Origin: Gammaproteobacteria bacterium
GTDB taxonomy: Bacteria > Pseudomonadota > Gammaproteobacteria > Steroidobacterales > UBA11654
NCBI GenBank assembly: GCA_012965065.1
Contig: DTSX01000028.1
Coordinates: forward strand, 1 to 12,725
Length of the DNA stretch: 12,725 bases
Reading direction: 5' to 3'
Positions 5,939 through 12,725 of the stretch are shown piece by piece. The number at the start of each line of letters is the position of its first letter. Positions within the stretch are counted from its first letter, which is position 1. Position numbers and translations under genes: made by a program. The notes beneath the pieces were generated by a model. That model had not been told where the DNA came from and did no database searches. It saw only the letters and a list, made by a program, of their open reading frames with translations.

Positions 5939-7462
5939 ATGTCTGACAAGACAAAGAAAACTGGGCCTTTCAATTCATTGCGTGAATTCATGGATGCCAT
6001 CGAAGCCAGTGGCAGACTCCTCCGCATTAAAGAAATAGACCAAGACCAATACGAATACACCGCCCTGATGTACAAGCTCATCGATGAATTCGGGTTCCTA
6101 GGTGCTCCTGCGGTCCTTGCTGAACGGGTAAAAATTAACGGCAAGTGGGTCGAAGGGCCTGTCATTGCAAACCAATACGGAGCTGCAGACCTGGAAGCCT
6201 TGGCAGTGGGCGTTAATCTCAGCGATATAGGTGAAGACCAAGTATCAAATTACAAAGAGGCGCTCAAGAAAATGACCGCATTGTGCCCCATTGAAGGCAT
6301 CAAGCCTAAAGAGATACCCACTGAAGCAGCACCCTGCAAGGAAGTGATTCTTCGCGGTGATGAAATTGACCTCGAGAATTTTCCCTTTCTGCAAACCAAT
6401 CCAGCCGACAACGGACAATTTATAAACACTGGCAACCTTGTGACCATTGACTCTGAAAATGGGCGAAACGTTGGCACCTATCGGATGCAAATCAAAGGAC
6501 CAAGAAAAATTGCTGTGAATGCTGGCAAAGGCCAGCATGGGGAAGTCTCATTGTCTGGACGAGCAAAACGTGGAGAAAAAATTGCCAAAGCAGCCGTTAT
6601 CTATGGAGCAGACCCTTTTGTTTTTGCCATGAGCAGCTCTAAAACAGCACGCTTAGAGCAAGATGAACTAGAAATTGCTGGGGGTTATTTGGGCCGCCCT
6701 GTTGAAGTGGTAAAATGCGAGGATTCAGACATTCTTGTGCCGGCAAATGTTGAGATGATCATAGAAGGTGAGATTCCTTTGGATGACATGGAGCCCGAAG
6801 GCCCTTTTGGTGAGTTCTTTGGTTATATGGGCGAAGCAATGGCAGCACAATACTACATGAACATCAAAACAATCACCCATCGGAAAAATCCCATATTTGT
6901 CAATTCATTTACTGGGGTCTCCAGAGGTTTTATCACCTCCCCTGGCGAGGCAAATTCCAATTACAATATGAGGAAACTTATCCCTAATTTGGTCGGAATA
7001 CATTTACCATCTGACATGGTGGGATTCTTTTTTCTAAGCATCGATAAGCAACGACCAGGTGAAGCAATTGAGCATGCCGAAAAATTTGCACAATTCCTTG
7101 GCATTGCAAAAGTTTTGGTGGTGGTCGACAAGGATGTCAACATCCACAACTCACTGGAAGTGATGCGAGCCGTGGCAGCACGCTGGCAACCTGGCACTGC
7201 CAGTAAAATTCTTAAAAATGCGGTTGGTTTATCGACCGATCCGAGTTCCATGGGTGATCCCGATATCACCGGTTACAACAGCCACCTGTCGAGTAAAATT
7301 ATTGTTGACGCAACCCGCCAGTGGCCTGAAGAAGGCGGTCCGGAAAATTTTGCACCAATGAATAAGGATTGTCTATTGGATTCGTTTCCAGATGCGTTAA
7401 ATGTGGTAGAAAACAAATGGGGTCACATGATTACCGCACAGCGAAAAAAATACAACGACTGA
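5939..7462 (+). CDS. UbiD-family prenylated-FMN-dependent decarboxylase, substrate uncertain
   Basis: UbiD enzymes remove or add carboxyl groups on aromatic or unsaturated acids using prenylated FMN made by UbiX. The 507-residue product has the usual family length. Expected cofactor and catalytic residues are at the right spacing: NVGTYR (N177, R182), H200, and the catalytic EGPFGE pair E287/E292, matching N168, R173, H191, E277 and E282 of fungal Fdc1. The C-terminal DATRQWPEEGG resembles DATNKWPGE of E. coli UbiD. However, the segment after R182 lacks E. coli UbiD's LSHRGG, so an octaprenyl-hydroxybenzoate role is not assured. Alternatives are menaquinone/futalosine-pathway or aromatic-acid decarboxylases. 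A TTG at 5903 could extend the protein by 12 residues, but ATG 5939 fits the family N-terminus better. No ubiX or quinone gene is nearby. The hydroxylase-family gene follows after 77 nt. Confidence 0.88.
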   Translation: MSDKTKKTGPFNSLREFMDAIEASGRLLRIKEIDQDQYEYTALMYKLIDEFGFLGAPAVLAERVKINGKWVEGPVIANQYGAADLEALAVGVNLSDIGEDQVSNYKEALKKMTALCPIEGIKPKEIPTEAAPCKEVILRGDEIDLENFPFLQTNPADNGQFINTGNLVTIDSENGRNVGTYRMQIKGPRKIAVNAGKGQHGEVSLSGRAKRGEKIAKAAVIYGADPFVFAMSSSKTARLEQDELEIAGGYLGRPVEVVKCEDSDILVPANVEMIIEGEIPLDDMEPEGPFGEFFGYMGEAMAAQYYMNIKTITHRKNPIFVNSFTGVSRGFITSPGEANSNYNMRKLIPNLVGIHLPSDMVGFFFLSIDKQRPGEAIEHAEKFAQFLGIAKVLVVVDKDVNIHNSLEVMRAVAARWQPGTASKILKNAVGLSTDPSSMGDPDITGYNSHLSSKIIVDATRQWPEEGGPENFAPMNKDCLLDSFPDALNVVENKWGHMITAQRKKYND

Positions 7463-7539
7463 TGGGTTATAATTGGGTTATGAAGAAAATAAAACTATCG
7501 CTAACCCTTCTGTTTGAGACAGTACATAGGTAGACCAAT

Positions 7540-8253
7540 ATGATTGACACCTCCATTTACCTGAATGTATTTTTAACAATAAGCGGCTTGTTTCTAGGGT
7601 TAAATTTGCTTGGCATATGTTATTCAAAACTGATATTGGTTAACGGCATTAATCAACTTTCCTATATTCCCAAGTACAAACACAGACCCAGTTCATTCGG
7701 AAAACACTTGCCCCTCATTTTGATGAATATAACAATCATGTGTATCGTGTTCCCAGCTGGGCTCTACTTGATGAGTGACTGGATCATGGTCGGTTATCAA
7801 AATCTCTGGATTGTCCTTGTGCAATTGGTCGCGGTTCTACTCATTGATGATTTTTATTTCTATTGTTTTCACAGACTCCTGCACAAAAGTGATTTTCTGT
7901 TTAAAAAAATCCATAACATACACCATCGAGCTAGGAACCCATTCCCATCGGATTACCTTTACGAACACCCACTTGAGTGGTTGATTGGACTGTTGGGCCC
8001 ATTCATCGCTTTTTTGATTTTGGGTGGGGTTTCATTTCCGACCATTGTCCTGTTTCTGATCATTAAAGTATTGCACGAACTGGATATCCACTCGGGGATA
8101 AAGTCTTCGCTGTACAGGCATCTACCGTTTGCAGGGATTAATGAATATCATGCCCTGCATCATAAATATCAAGACGTTCATTTTGCTTCTGTTTTCTCTC
8201 TCTGGGATTGGGTGTTCCGGACTAATTATTTGTCTAAAACAGCAAAAAAGTAA
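7540..8253 (+). CDS. sterol desaturase / fatty acid hydroxylase family membrane protein
   Basis: This family consists of membrane di-iron oxygenases that hydroxylate or desaturate lipids such as sterols, fatty acids or carotenoids. The 237-residue protein has about four to six hydrophobic segments (roughly residues 9-28, 58-78, 88-108, 147-176). It also has the histidine boxes that bind the iron pair: HRLLH (111-115), HNIHH (125-129) and HALHH (204-208), with accessory H179 and H184 in HELDIH. EHPLEW (142-147) is also typical. The boxes are complete, so it should be active and oxygen-dependent. The substrate cannot be told from sequence. The start at 7540 has only a weak upstream AGG. It follows the UbiD gene by 77 nt on the same strand, so co-transcription is possible, though a TATAAT at 7468-7473 leaves room for its own promoter. 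Confidence 0.87.
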   Translation: MIDTSIYLNVFLTISGLFLGLNLLGICYSKLILVNGINQLSYIPKYKHRPSSFGKHLPLILMNITIMCIVFPAGLYLMSDWIMVGYQNLWIVLVQLVAVLLIDDFYFYCFHRLLHKSDFLFKKIHNIHHRARNPFPSDYLYEHPLEWLIGLLGPFIAFLILGGVSFPTIVLFLIIKVLHELDIHSGIKSSLYRHLPFAGINEYHALHHKYQDVHFASVFSLWDWVFRTNYLSKTAKK

Positions 8254-8421
8254 ATCTACTATACCTAAGTCAATTTGTATTTTAGCTCACAATCGGTTTT
8301 ACTGTAGGTAGGTCGGTTATTGCTGCATACACTATATATATACAGAATAAACCTTTACAAACTAGAGTGATCACCAGAATAACTGACTCAAGGTTTTTTG
8401 CTCGATGATTGATGTATCAAG
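8254..8421. other. intergenic region, nothing firm
   Basis: This 168-nt gap between the hydroxylase-family gene and the GDCCVxC gene holds a TA-alternating stretch (about 8330-8341) that could contain a -10 element for the downstream gene. I see no clear -35, terminator hairpin or structured RNA. Confidence 0.4.
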
Positions 8422-8613
8422 ATGATTCAGAGTAATTGCACCGTGACCTGTCCAGCTTGCGAGGGTCAGAGCTCGCATGTGATGGCGACAGATTCTTGTT
8501 TGTTTTTCCTGGATTGCCCACACTGCCAACTGATGATAACCCCCAAAAAAGGAGATTGTTGTGTGTTTTGCTCTTATGGCAACGTGCCTTGTCCACCGAG
8601 GCAAAATCAATAA
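8422..8613 (+). CDS. GDCCVxC-domain small cysteine-rich protein
   Basis: The 63-residue product matches the family named for its GDCCVxC motif, in which some members carry selenocysteine. Visible features are an N-terminal CPAC pair (residues 10-13), HVMATDSCLFFLDCPHC in the middle, and GDCCVFCSYGNVPCPP (about 44-59). With nine or more cysteines arranged as CxxC pairs it probably binds metal or does thiol redox chemistry in the cytoplasm; it has no signal peptide or membrane segment. Here every motif position is cysteine and there is no in-frame TGA. The biochemical role is unknown; relatives are often reported near mercury-resistance genes, but none is present in this window. ATG 8422 is the first in-frame start matching the family; no strong ribosome-binding site precedes it. 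It converges on fhs, 40 nt away. Confidence 0.85.
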   Translation: MIQSNCTVTCPACEGQSSHVMATDSCLFFLDCPHCQLMITPKKGDCCVFCSYGNVPCPPRQNQ

Positions 8614-8653
8614 GGCTTGTAAGTTTTGAACTCCTTGAAATCCTTAAAAAAAG

Positions 8654-10330
8654 CTAAGACAACCCATTAATTAGACCGTTGTCATCCACATCAATAAGCT
8701 CAGCTGCTGGTCTCTTGGGCAATCCAGGCATGGTAATAATATCGCCTGTCAAGACAACAATATACCCAGCCCCTGAGGCCAATCTGACGCCTCTAAGCGG
8801 GACACCAAAATTTGTTGGTCTCCCTTTAAGATTGGGGTCCGTGGACAAGGAACCTGGCGTTTTGGCCATACACACGGGTAAATGTCCGAATCCTTGATTC
8901 TCTATACTCTCAATTTCTTTTCTTAACTGTTTATCCGCCAAAATCTCATTTGCTCCATACATCTCTGTGGCAATTTTAGTGATTTTAGACAGCAAGGGAA
9001 GATTATCATCGTACAACAACTTAAAATCACTGGTGTGTTTTTCACACAGGTCGGTGACCGCTTTGCCTAACTCTATGGCGCCTTGACCACCGTCTTGCCA
9101 ATTTGTGCAGAGAACCACATCAACTCCCAAATAATCACACTTTTCCTTGACGATATTAATTTCTTCATCGGTGTCATAAGAAAAGCGATTAATGGCAACG
9201 ACTACAGGAACATGGAAAGCATGAATATTCTCAATGTGCTTCTTCAAATTCTCAATGCCTTTTGTCACAGCCTCTGGATTGGGTTGAGTAACATCCTTTT
9301 TTGCAACCCCACCATGGACCTTCAATGACTTAATGGTTGCAACAACCACTGCTGCATTGGGAGATATACCAGCTTTTCGACATTTAATATTAAAAAATTT
9401 CTCAGCACCTAATTCAGTACCAAATCCAGCTTCGGTAATGGTGTAATCTGCCAGTTTCATAGCTAATTTTGTCGCAATTATGCTATTGCAACCATGAGCA
9501 ATGTTTGCAAACGGTCCACCGTGAACAAAAACGGGGTTGCCTTCAAGTGTTTGCACTAGATTGGGTTTTATTGCATCTTTCAATAAGGCCATCAATGCGC
9601 CCGTAACTTTCAGATCAGAAACAGTAATAGGATGATTGTTAAAATTATAGGCCACAATAATTGCGTCAACCTTCTCTCTAAGCTCTTGAAGATCATTGGA
9701 CAGACAAAAAATAGCCATAATTTCAGATGCTGCAGTGATGGAAAAACTATCTTGACGTGGCATAGAATTTGCAGGCCCGCCTAAACCAAGTACTACCTGC
9801 CTTAGAGCTCTATCATTCAGATCCAACACTCTCTGCCATATGATCCTACGAGGGTCAATATTTAACTCATTCCCATGATGCAAATGATTATCCAATATTG
9901 CAGCTATCAAATTATGTGCGGAAGTGATTGCATGAAAATCACCATTGAAATGTAAATTAATATCTTCCATGGGAATCACTTGCGACATACCCCCACCTGC
10001 GCCGCCTCCTTTCATACCAAAACAAGGGCCCAATGAAGGCTCTCTCATGCACGTGACCACTTTGTGCCCAAGCAATGCCAAGGAATCGGTTAAACCAACC
10101 GTGGTCGTTGTTTTACCTTCACCGGCTGTGGTTGGAGTCATGGCGGAGACCAAGATCAATTTCCCATTATTTTGACCTGTTATTTCTCTGTCTGAGTTAA
10201 TTTTAAGATTAACTTTTGCCTTATGCTTACCGTAAGTTTCAATATATTCTTCAGGAATGCCTAGGTTTGCTGCAATATCTGCGATCGGTCTAATGTCTGC
10301 TTGCCTTGCTATTTCAATATCTGAATGCAT
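8654..10330 (-). CDS. fhs: formate-tetrahydrofolate ligase
   Basis: Fhs makes 10-formyl-tetrahydrofolate from formate, ATP and tetrahydrofolate, feeding one-carbon units to purine and other synthesis in the cytoplasm. The 558-residue length is normal for the family. The ATP-binding P-loop TPTTAGEGKTTTTVGL is at residues 65-80. It is followed by REPSLGPCFGMKGGGAGGG (about 96-114) and FNGDFHAITSAHNLIAA (about 128-144), all strongly conserved. FVHGGPFANIAHGCNS and EAGFGTELGAEKF come later. ATG 10330 has an ideal Shine-Dalgarno, AAGGAG (10342-10337). The start lies only 18 nt after the tRNA-Lys 3' end, leaving no room for a promoter, so fhs is probably co-transcribed with tRNA-His and tRNA-Lys or expressed from a promoter further upstream. 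Confidence 0.97.
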   Translation of the reverse strand: MHSDIEIARQADIRPIADIAANLGIPEEYIETYGKHKAKVNLKINSDREITGQNNGKLILVSAMTPTTAGEGKTTTTVGLTDSLALLGHKVVTCMREPSLGPCFGMKGGGAGGGMSQVIPMEDINLHFNGDFHAITSAHNLIAAILDNHLHHGNELNIDPRRIIWQRVLDLNDRALRQVVLGLGGPANSMPRQDSFSITAASEIMAIFCLSNDLQELREKVDAIIVAYNFNNHPITVSDLKVTGALMALLKDAIKPNLVQTLEGNPVFVHGGPFANIAHGCNSIIATKLAMKLADYTITEAGFGTELGAEKFFNIKCRKAGISPNAAVVVATIKSLKVHGGVAKKDVTQPNPEAVTKGIENLKKHIENIHAFHVPVVVAINRFSYDTDEEINIVKEKCDYLGVDVVLCTNWQDGGQGAIELGKAVTDLCEKHTSDFKLLYDDNLPLLSKITKIATEMYGANEILADKQLRKEIESIENQGFGHLPVCMAKTPGSLSTDPNLKGRPTNFGVPLRGVRLASGAGYIVVLTGDIITMPGLPKRPAAELIDVDDNGLINGLS

Positions 10331-10348
10331 TTAAAGCTCCTTGTTATT

Positions 10349-10422
10349 TGGGCCGTATAGGAATCGAACCTATAACCAATGGATTAAGAGTCCACTGCTC
10401 TGCCTAATTGAGCTAACGGCCC
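10349..10422 (-). tRNA. tRNA-Lys (anticodon CTT)
   Basis: The complement folds as a 74-nt tRNA. The acceptor arms GGGCCGT and ACGGCCC pair perfectly with discriminator A, the D-arm is GCTC/GAGC, and the T-arm is canonical (ATAGG TTCGATT CCTAT). Loop CTCTTAA gives anticodon CTT, reading AAG. CCA is not encoded (the gene is followed by AAT), unlike the Thr and His tRNAs here, so CCA must be added after transcription. It lies 8 nt downstream of tRNA-His and 18 nt upstream of fhs. Confidence 0.96.
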
Positions 10423-10430
10423 TAGTACCA

Positions 10431-10507
10431 TGGGGTGGACGATGGGGATTGAACCCACGACCGCCGGGACCACAACCCGGAGCTCTACCAACTGAGCTAC
10501 GCCCACC
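10431..10507 (-). tRNA. tRNA-His (anticodon GTG)
   Basis: The 77-nt complement has the histidine-specific extra G at position -1 facing C73. The acceptor arms GTGGGCG and CGTCCAC include one G-U pair, and CCA is encoded at 10431-10433. Loop TTGTGGT gives anticodon GTG. A TAAAAT on the minus strand (10528-10523), about 16 nt upstream, could be its -10, but no good -35 is seen. Confidence 0.96.
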
Positions 10508-10552
10508 ATTGTTCTTATCAATATTTTAACTCTAATTAACTTTTGAAATGGC

Positions 10553-12622
10553 TTATTGTGCCCTAGCCGAGGATTCAGTCAAATATTCTTGATAGTTTTT
10601 GAAGTCATTTATTGGCTTGGAACATGAAAACCCACGGCAGATATATGCCACAATTACCCCTTCAAATTTCTTGGCAGAAAGACTCTCAGGTAAATCCGAC
10701 ACACTGTCAGGAATGGCATAACATATCGTGCGCCTTTTCAGTGTTTTTCGCGTTTGGGTTTGCCAAAGTTCGAGATCGTTTTTAGAACCTCTGAGGATGA
10801 CCACTTCAATTGGTTGCAGGTATTCCATAACTACAGTATTCAAACTGGTGGTTGCGTCTAAACGACTTTTCATATGTGCGTTTACTGTTTTGAGCATCTG
10901 CTCAGCTATGTCAATAAAATCCGGTTTGCCCGTCAGGAATCCCAGTCTTAGGAGAACTTTTGCAGCAACGGCATTGCCGGATGGAGTCGCATCGTCATAA
11001 AAATTTTTGCTGCGATGAAACAGCCCTTGGTGAGTTCCGGAGGAAAAATAAAAACCTCCATTTTGACTGTCATAAAATTGATCAATCATTCTTGAGGCTA
11101 AGCGTAAAGCAGTCGTTAAGTATTCGCTGTTCCACCTTAATTCTAGAGTGTGCATAATTGCATTGATGGTAAAAGCATAATCGTCAAGAAATCCTTCAAC
11201 TTCATTGCTGGCATGATTCGGCTGGGTATAGAGAACACCATCTCGATAATTCAATAACAACAGAGAATTCATGCATTCTAAAGCAGTGGATTTTAATTCT
11301 TCATCATTCAAAGCAATAGCACATGCCGACAACCCACTGATTGTCAAAGCATTGATCCCGGTCAACAGCTTTTTGTCAATTGCAGGCTGAACTCTTATTT
11401 CTCTTGCCTTTAGTAATTTATTCAAGGCAGTCTGTTTCAATTGGGTTGCTGCTTCGAGAGAAAGTTTATGCTCTGAGGCAACGTCTGCCAATTTTCTCTT
11501 AATTTGCAAGTGAAAAGAATTCTCAAAATTATTTGCTTGATCCAGTCCAAAGTGTTGCCTAAGCATCAAGTATTCATCAGGATCCAAAAGTTTTTCTATC
11601 TCATCGTCAGACCAAACATATGTTCCGCCTTCCTCTTGGTCAGTATCGGCATCAATTGCTGAATAGAATAGATTATGATCAGAGAGCATTTTATCAGCCA
11701 TCCAACCTGAAACAGACAACACAACTTCTTTGTAGTGAGGATTATTTGAAGTCATGTGCATCAATGCGTATAGGCGAATCAATTGCGCGTTGTCATAAAG
11801 CATTTTTTCAAAGTGTGGTATCTCCCACTTTTGATCAACTGAATATCTGAAAAATCCTCCTTCCAAATGATCATACAAGCCACGATCAGCCATCGTTTTG
11901 AGAGTTAAATCTGCCATTAAAAAAGCCAGATTTTTATCTTTTTGCCCAACTTCCTGGTCACTGAGTAATCTAATTAAAAAATCAATCTTGTGGCACGGTG
12001 GAAATTTTGGTGCCGACCCGAATCCTCCATTTTCAGGGTCAAAGTATTCTTGTAAATTTGTAAAAAGATTCATCACCAATCCATGATCTGGTTCCTTGGA
12101 TTCGGTGTCTAAAAATTCTTCCATCTTCAGCAGTGATTTTTTGATTGCCAATCCATCTGCTTGGATTTTGGCTCTGTTTTCATTGAAGTAGTGATAAACA
12201 CCACCAAGAACTTCCTTAAATGAAGGCAGGCCATAACGCGAGACTTTTGGAAAATAAGTTCCTACGAAAAAAGGTTGCAGGGTATCCGGATTGATAAAAA
12301 CGGTTAGCGGCCATCCTCCTGCTTGATTGGTCAGAAGTTGATACGAAGTTTGGTAGATCTTGTCAAGATCCGGCCTCTCTTCCCGGTCCAGCTTAATGTT
12401 GACGAAAAACTTATTCATCAGTTCACTGGTTTCTATATCCTCAAAGGATTCATGTGCCATAACGTGGCACCAGTGACAGCTTGAATAGCCAATCGATAAA
12501 AGAATTGGTTTAGATTCCTGTTTTGCTTTCTCTATAGCTTCCTCGGACCAAGGAAACCAATCAACAGGATTATCAGAATGCTGGAGTAAATATGGACTGG
12601 TTTCTCTACTCAGTAGATTCAT
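10553..12622 (-). CDS. thioredoxin-domain protein of the YyaL / Spata20 (DUF255) family
   Basis: The 689-residue length matches the family (about 670-700). The N-terminus has the family signature: LLSRETSPYLLQHSDNPVDW, then a thioredoxin-like domain with SSCHWCHVMAHESF (redox pair C49/C52), IKLDREERPDLD and GGWPLTVF. The remaining two thirds form an alpha/alpha six-barrel related to N-acylglucosamine 2-epimerase, with GGFGSAPKFP, EGGFFRYSVD and PHFEKMLYDNAQL. It ends with the usual CxxFxC element (ICRGFSC). It has no signal peptide and is presumably cytoplasmic. Biochemical function is unsettled; a redox or sugar-modifying role is suggested only by fold. The start at 12622 overlaps the end of the upstream cyclophilin gene by 17 nt, so the two are probably translationally coupled in one operon. 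Confidence 0.94.
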   Translation of the reverse strand: MNLLSRETSPYLLQHSDNPVDWFPWSEEAIEKAKQESKPILLSIGYSSCHWCHVMAHESFEDIETSELMNKFFVNIKLDREERPDLDKIYQTSYQLLTNQAGGWPLTVFINPDTLQPFFVGTYFPKVSRYGLPSFKEVLGGVYHYFNENRAKIQADGLAIKKSLLKMEEFLDTESKEPDHGLVMNLFTNLQEYFDPENGGFGSAPKFPPCHKIDFLIRLLSDQEVGQKDKNLAFLMADLTLKTMADRGLYDHLEGGFFRYSVDQKWEIPHFEKMLYDNAQLIRLYALMHMTSNNPHYKEVVLSVSGWMADKMLSDHNLFYSAIDADTDQEEGGTYVWSDDEIEKLLDPDEYLMLRQHFGLDQANNFENSFHLQIKRKLADVASEHKLSLEAATQLKQTALNKLLKAREIRVQPAIDKKLLTGINALTISGLSACAIALNDEELKSTALECMNSLLLLNYRDGVLYTQPNHASNEVEGFLDDYAFTINAIMHTLELRWNSEYLTTALRLASRMIDQFYDSQNGGFYFSSGTHQGLFHRSKNFYDDATPSGNAVAAKVLLRLGFLTGKPDFIDIAEQMLKTVNAHMKSRLDATTSLNTVVMEYLQPIEVVILRGSKNDLELWQTQTRKTLKRRTICYAIPDSVSDLPESLSAKKFEGVIVAYICRGFSCSKPINDFKNYQEYLTESSARAQ

Positions 12623-12725
12623 CAGTACTAACTGAGATTATTTTATCTCCTGGTTGGATTGAATTTACCACATCCGTATCGGAGGTTTTGCCAAAGACTG
12701 TGTGTACACCATCAAGATGGGGCTG
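12606..12725 (-). CDS. cyclophilin-type peptidyl-prolyl cis-trans isomerase, C-terminal 39 residues
   Basis: Reading in from the right edge on the minus strand gives PHLDGVHTVFGKTSDTDVV, the conserved C-terminal block of cyclophilins (usual form HLDGxHTVFGxV). This is followed by NSIQPGDKIISVS and a stop at 12608-12606. Cyclophilins catalyse proline isomerisation during protein folding. The rest of the gene, including any signal peptide, lies outside the window, so cytoplasmic and periplasmic forms cannot be separated. Its last 17 nt overlap the start of the YyaL-family gene. Confidence 0.85.
   Translation of the reverse strand, partial: QPHLDGVHTVFGKTSDTDVVNSIQPGDKIISVSTDESTE

Noticed and set aside
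7480..7533. 17-codon ORF (MKKIKLSLTLLFETVHR) resembling a signal-peptide start, just before the hydroxylase-family gene
   Set aside because: It stops after 17 codons with no continuation in another frame that I can recognise; chance or a leader peptide cannot be told apart, so not listed as a gene.
8371..8610. 79-residue minus-strand open frame opposite the GDCCVxC gene
   Set aside because: The plus strand matches a named family with its signature motif, so the antisense frame is a shadow.
10341..10529. 62-residue plus-strand open frame
   Set aside because: It is the antisense of tRNA-Lys and tRNA-His; translations of this kind are a known artefact of tRNA genes.

Overview
The window looks like a housekeeping and central-carbon stretch of a bacterial chromosome, moderately AT-rich, with no mobile elements, phage genes or CRISPR array. 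Malate synthase G, a proteobacterial-size isocitrate lyase, a UbiD-family decarboxylase, a histidine-box membrane hydroxylase and a GDCCVxC protein together suggest an aerobic, probably Gram-negative heterotroph that can grow on C2 compounds or fatty acids. The sequence alone does not fix the taxon.

Layout. Positions 1-555 (-) hold the first 185 codons of malate synthase G (glcB), with a tRNA-Thr(CGT) just upstream in the same direction. Divergent from these is a glutamate dehydrogenase-type amino-acid dehydrogenase (827-2230, +). Next is a 68-residue hydrophobic protein (2363-2569, +) with its own leader dyad, a very strong ribosome-binding site and a rho-independent terminator that also serves the convergent isocitrate lyase gene aceA (2680-3957, -). 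aceA is translationally coupled to a small unknown ORF upstream of it. Divergent from that pair is an XRE/DUF2083 regulator of the RamB/PrpR/ScfR type (4300-5856, +). Its start codon lies in the last of three exact 14-bp tandem repeats, which are a good candidate operator. A UbiD-family decarboxylase (5939-7462, +) and a fatty-acid-hydroxylase-family membrane protein (7540-8253, +) follow, then the small cysteine-rich GDCCVxC protein (8422-8613, +).

The right part is all on the minus strand. It holds a cyclophilin C-terminus (12606-12725), a YyaL/Spata20-type thioredoxin-domain protein (10553-12622, overlapping the cyclophilin gene), tRNA-His(GTG), tRNA-Lys(CTT), and formate-tetrahydrofolate ligase (8654-10330), which begins only 18 nt after the tRNA-Lys.

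How the genes fit together. AceA and GlcB are the two enzymes of the glyoxylate shunt. The regulator next to aceA belongs to a family that controls acetate, propionate and glyoxylate genes in other bacteria, so aceA plus regulator is most simply read as a C2-assimilation control module. Glutamate dehydrogenase (2-oxoglutarate supply) and Fhs (one-carbon supply) are central-metabolism neighbours with no demonstrated link to it. The least explained parts are the 14-bp repeat array, the small ORF coupled to aceA and the 68-residue membrane protein.
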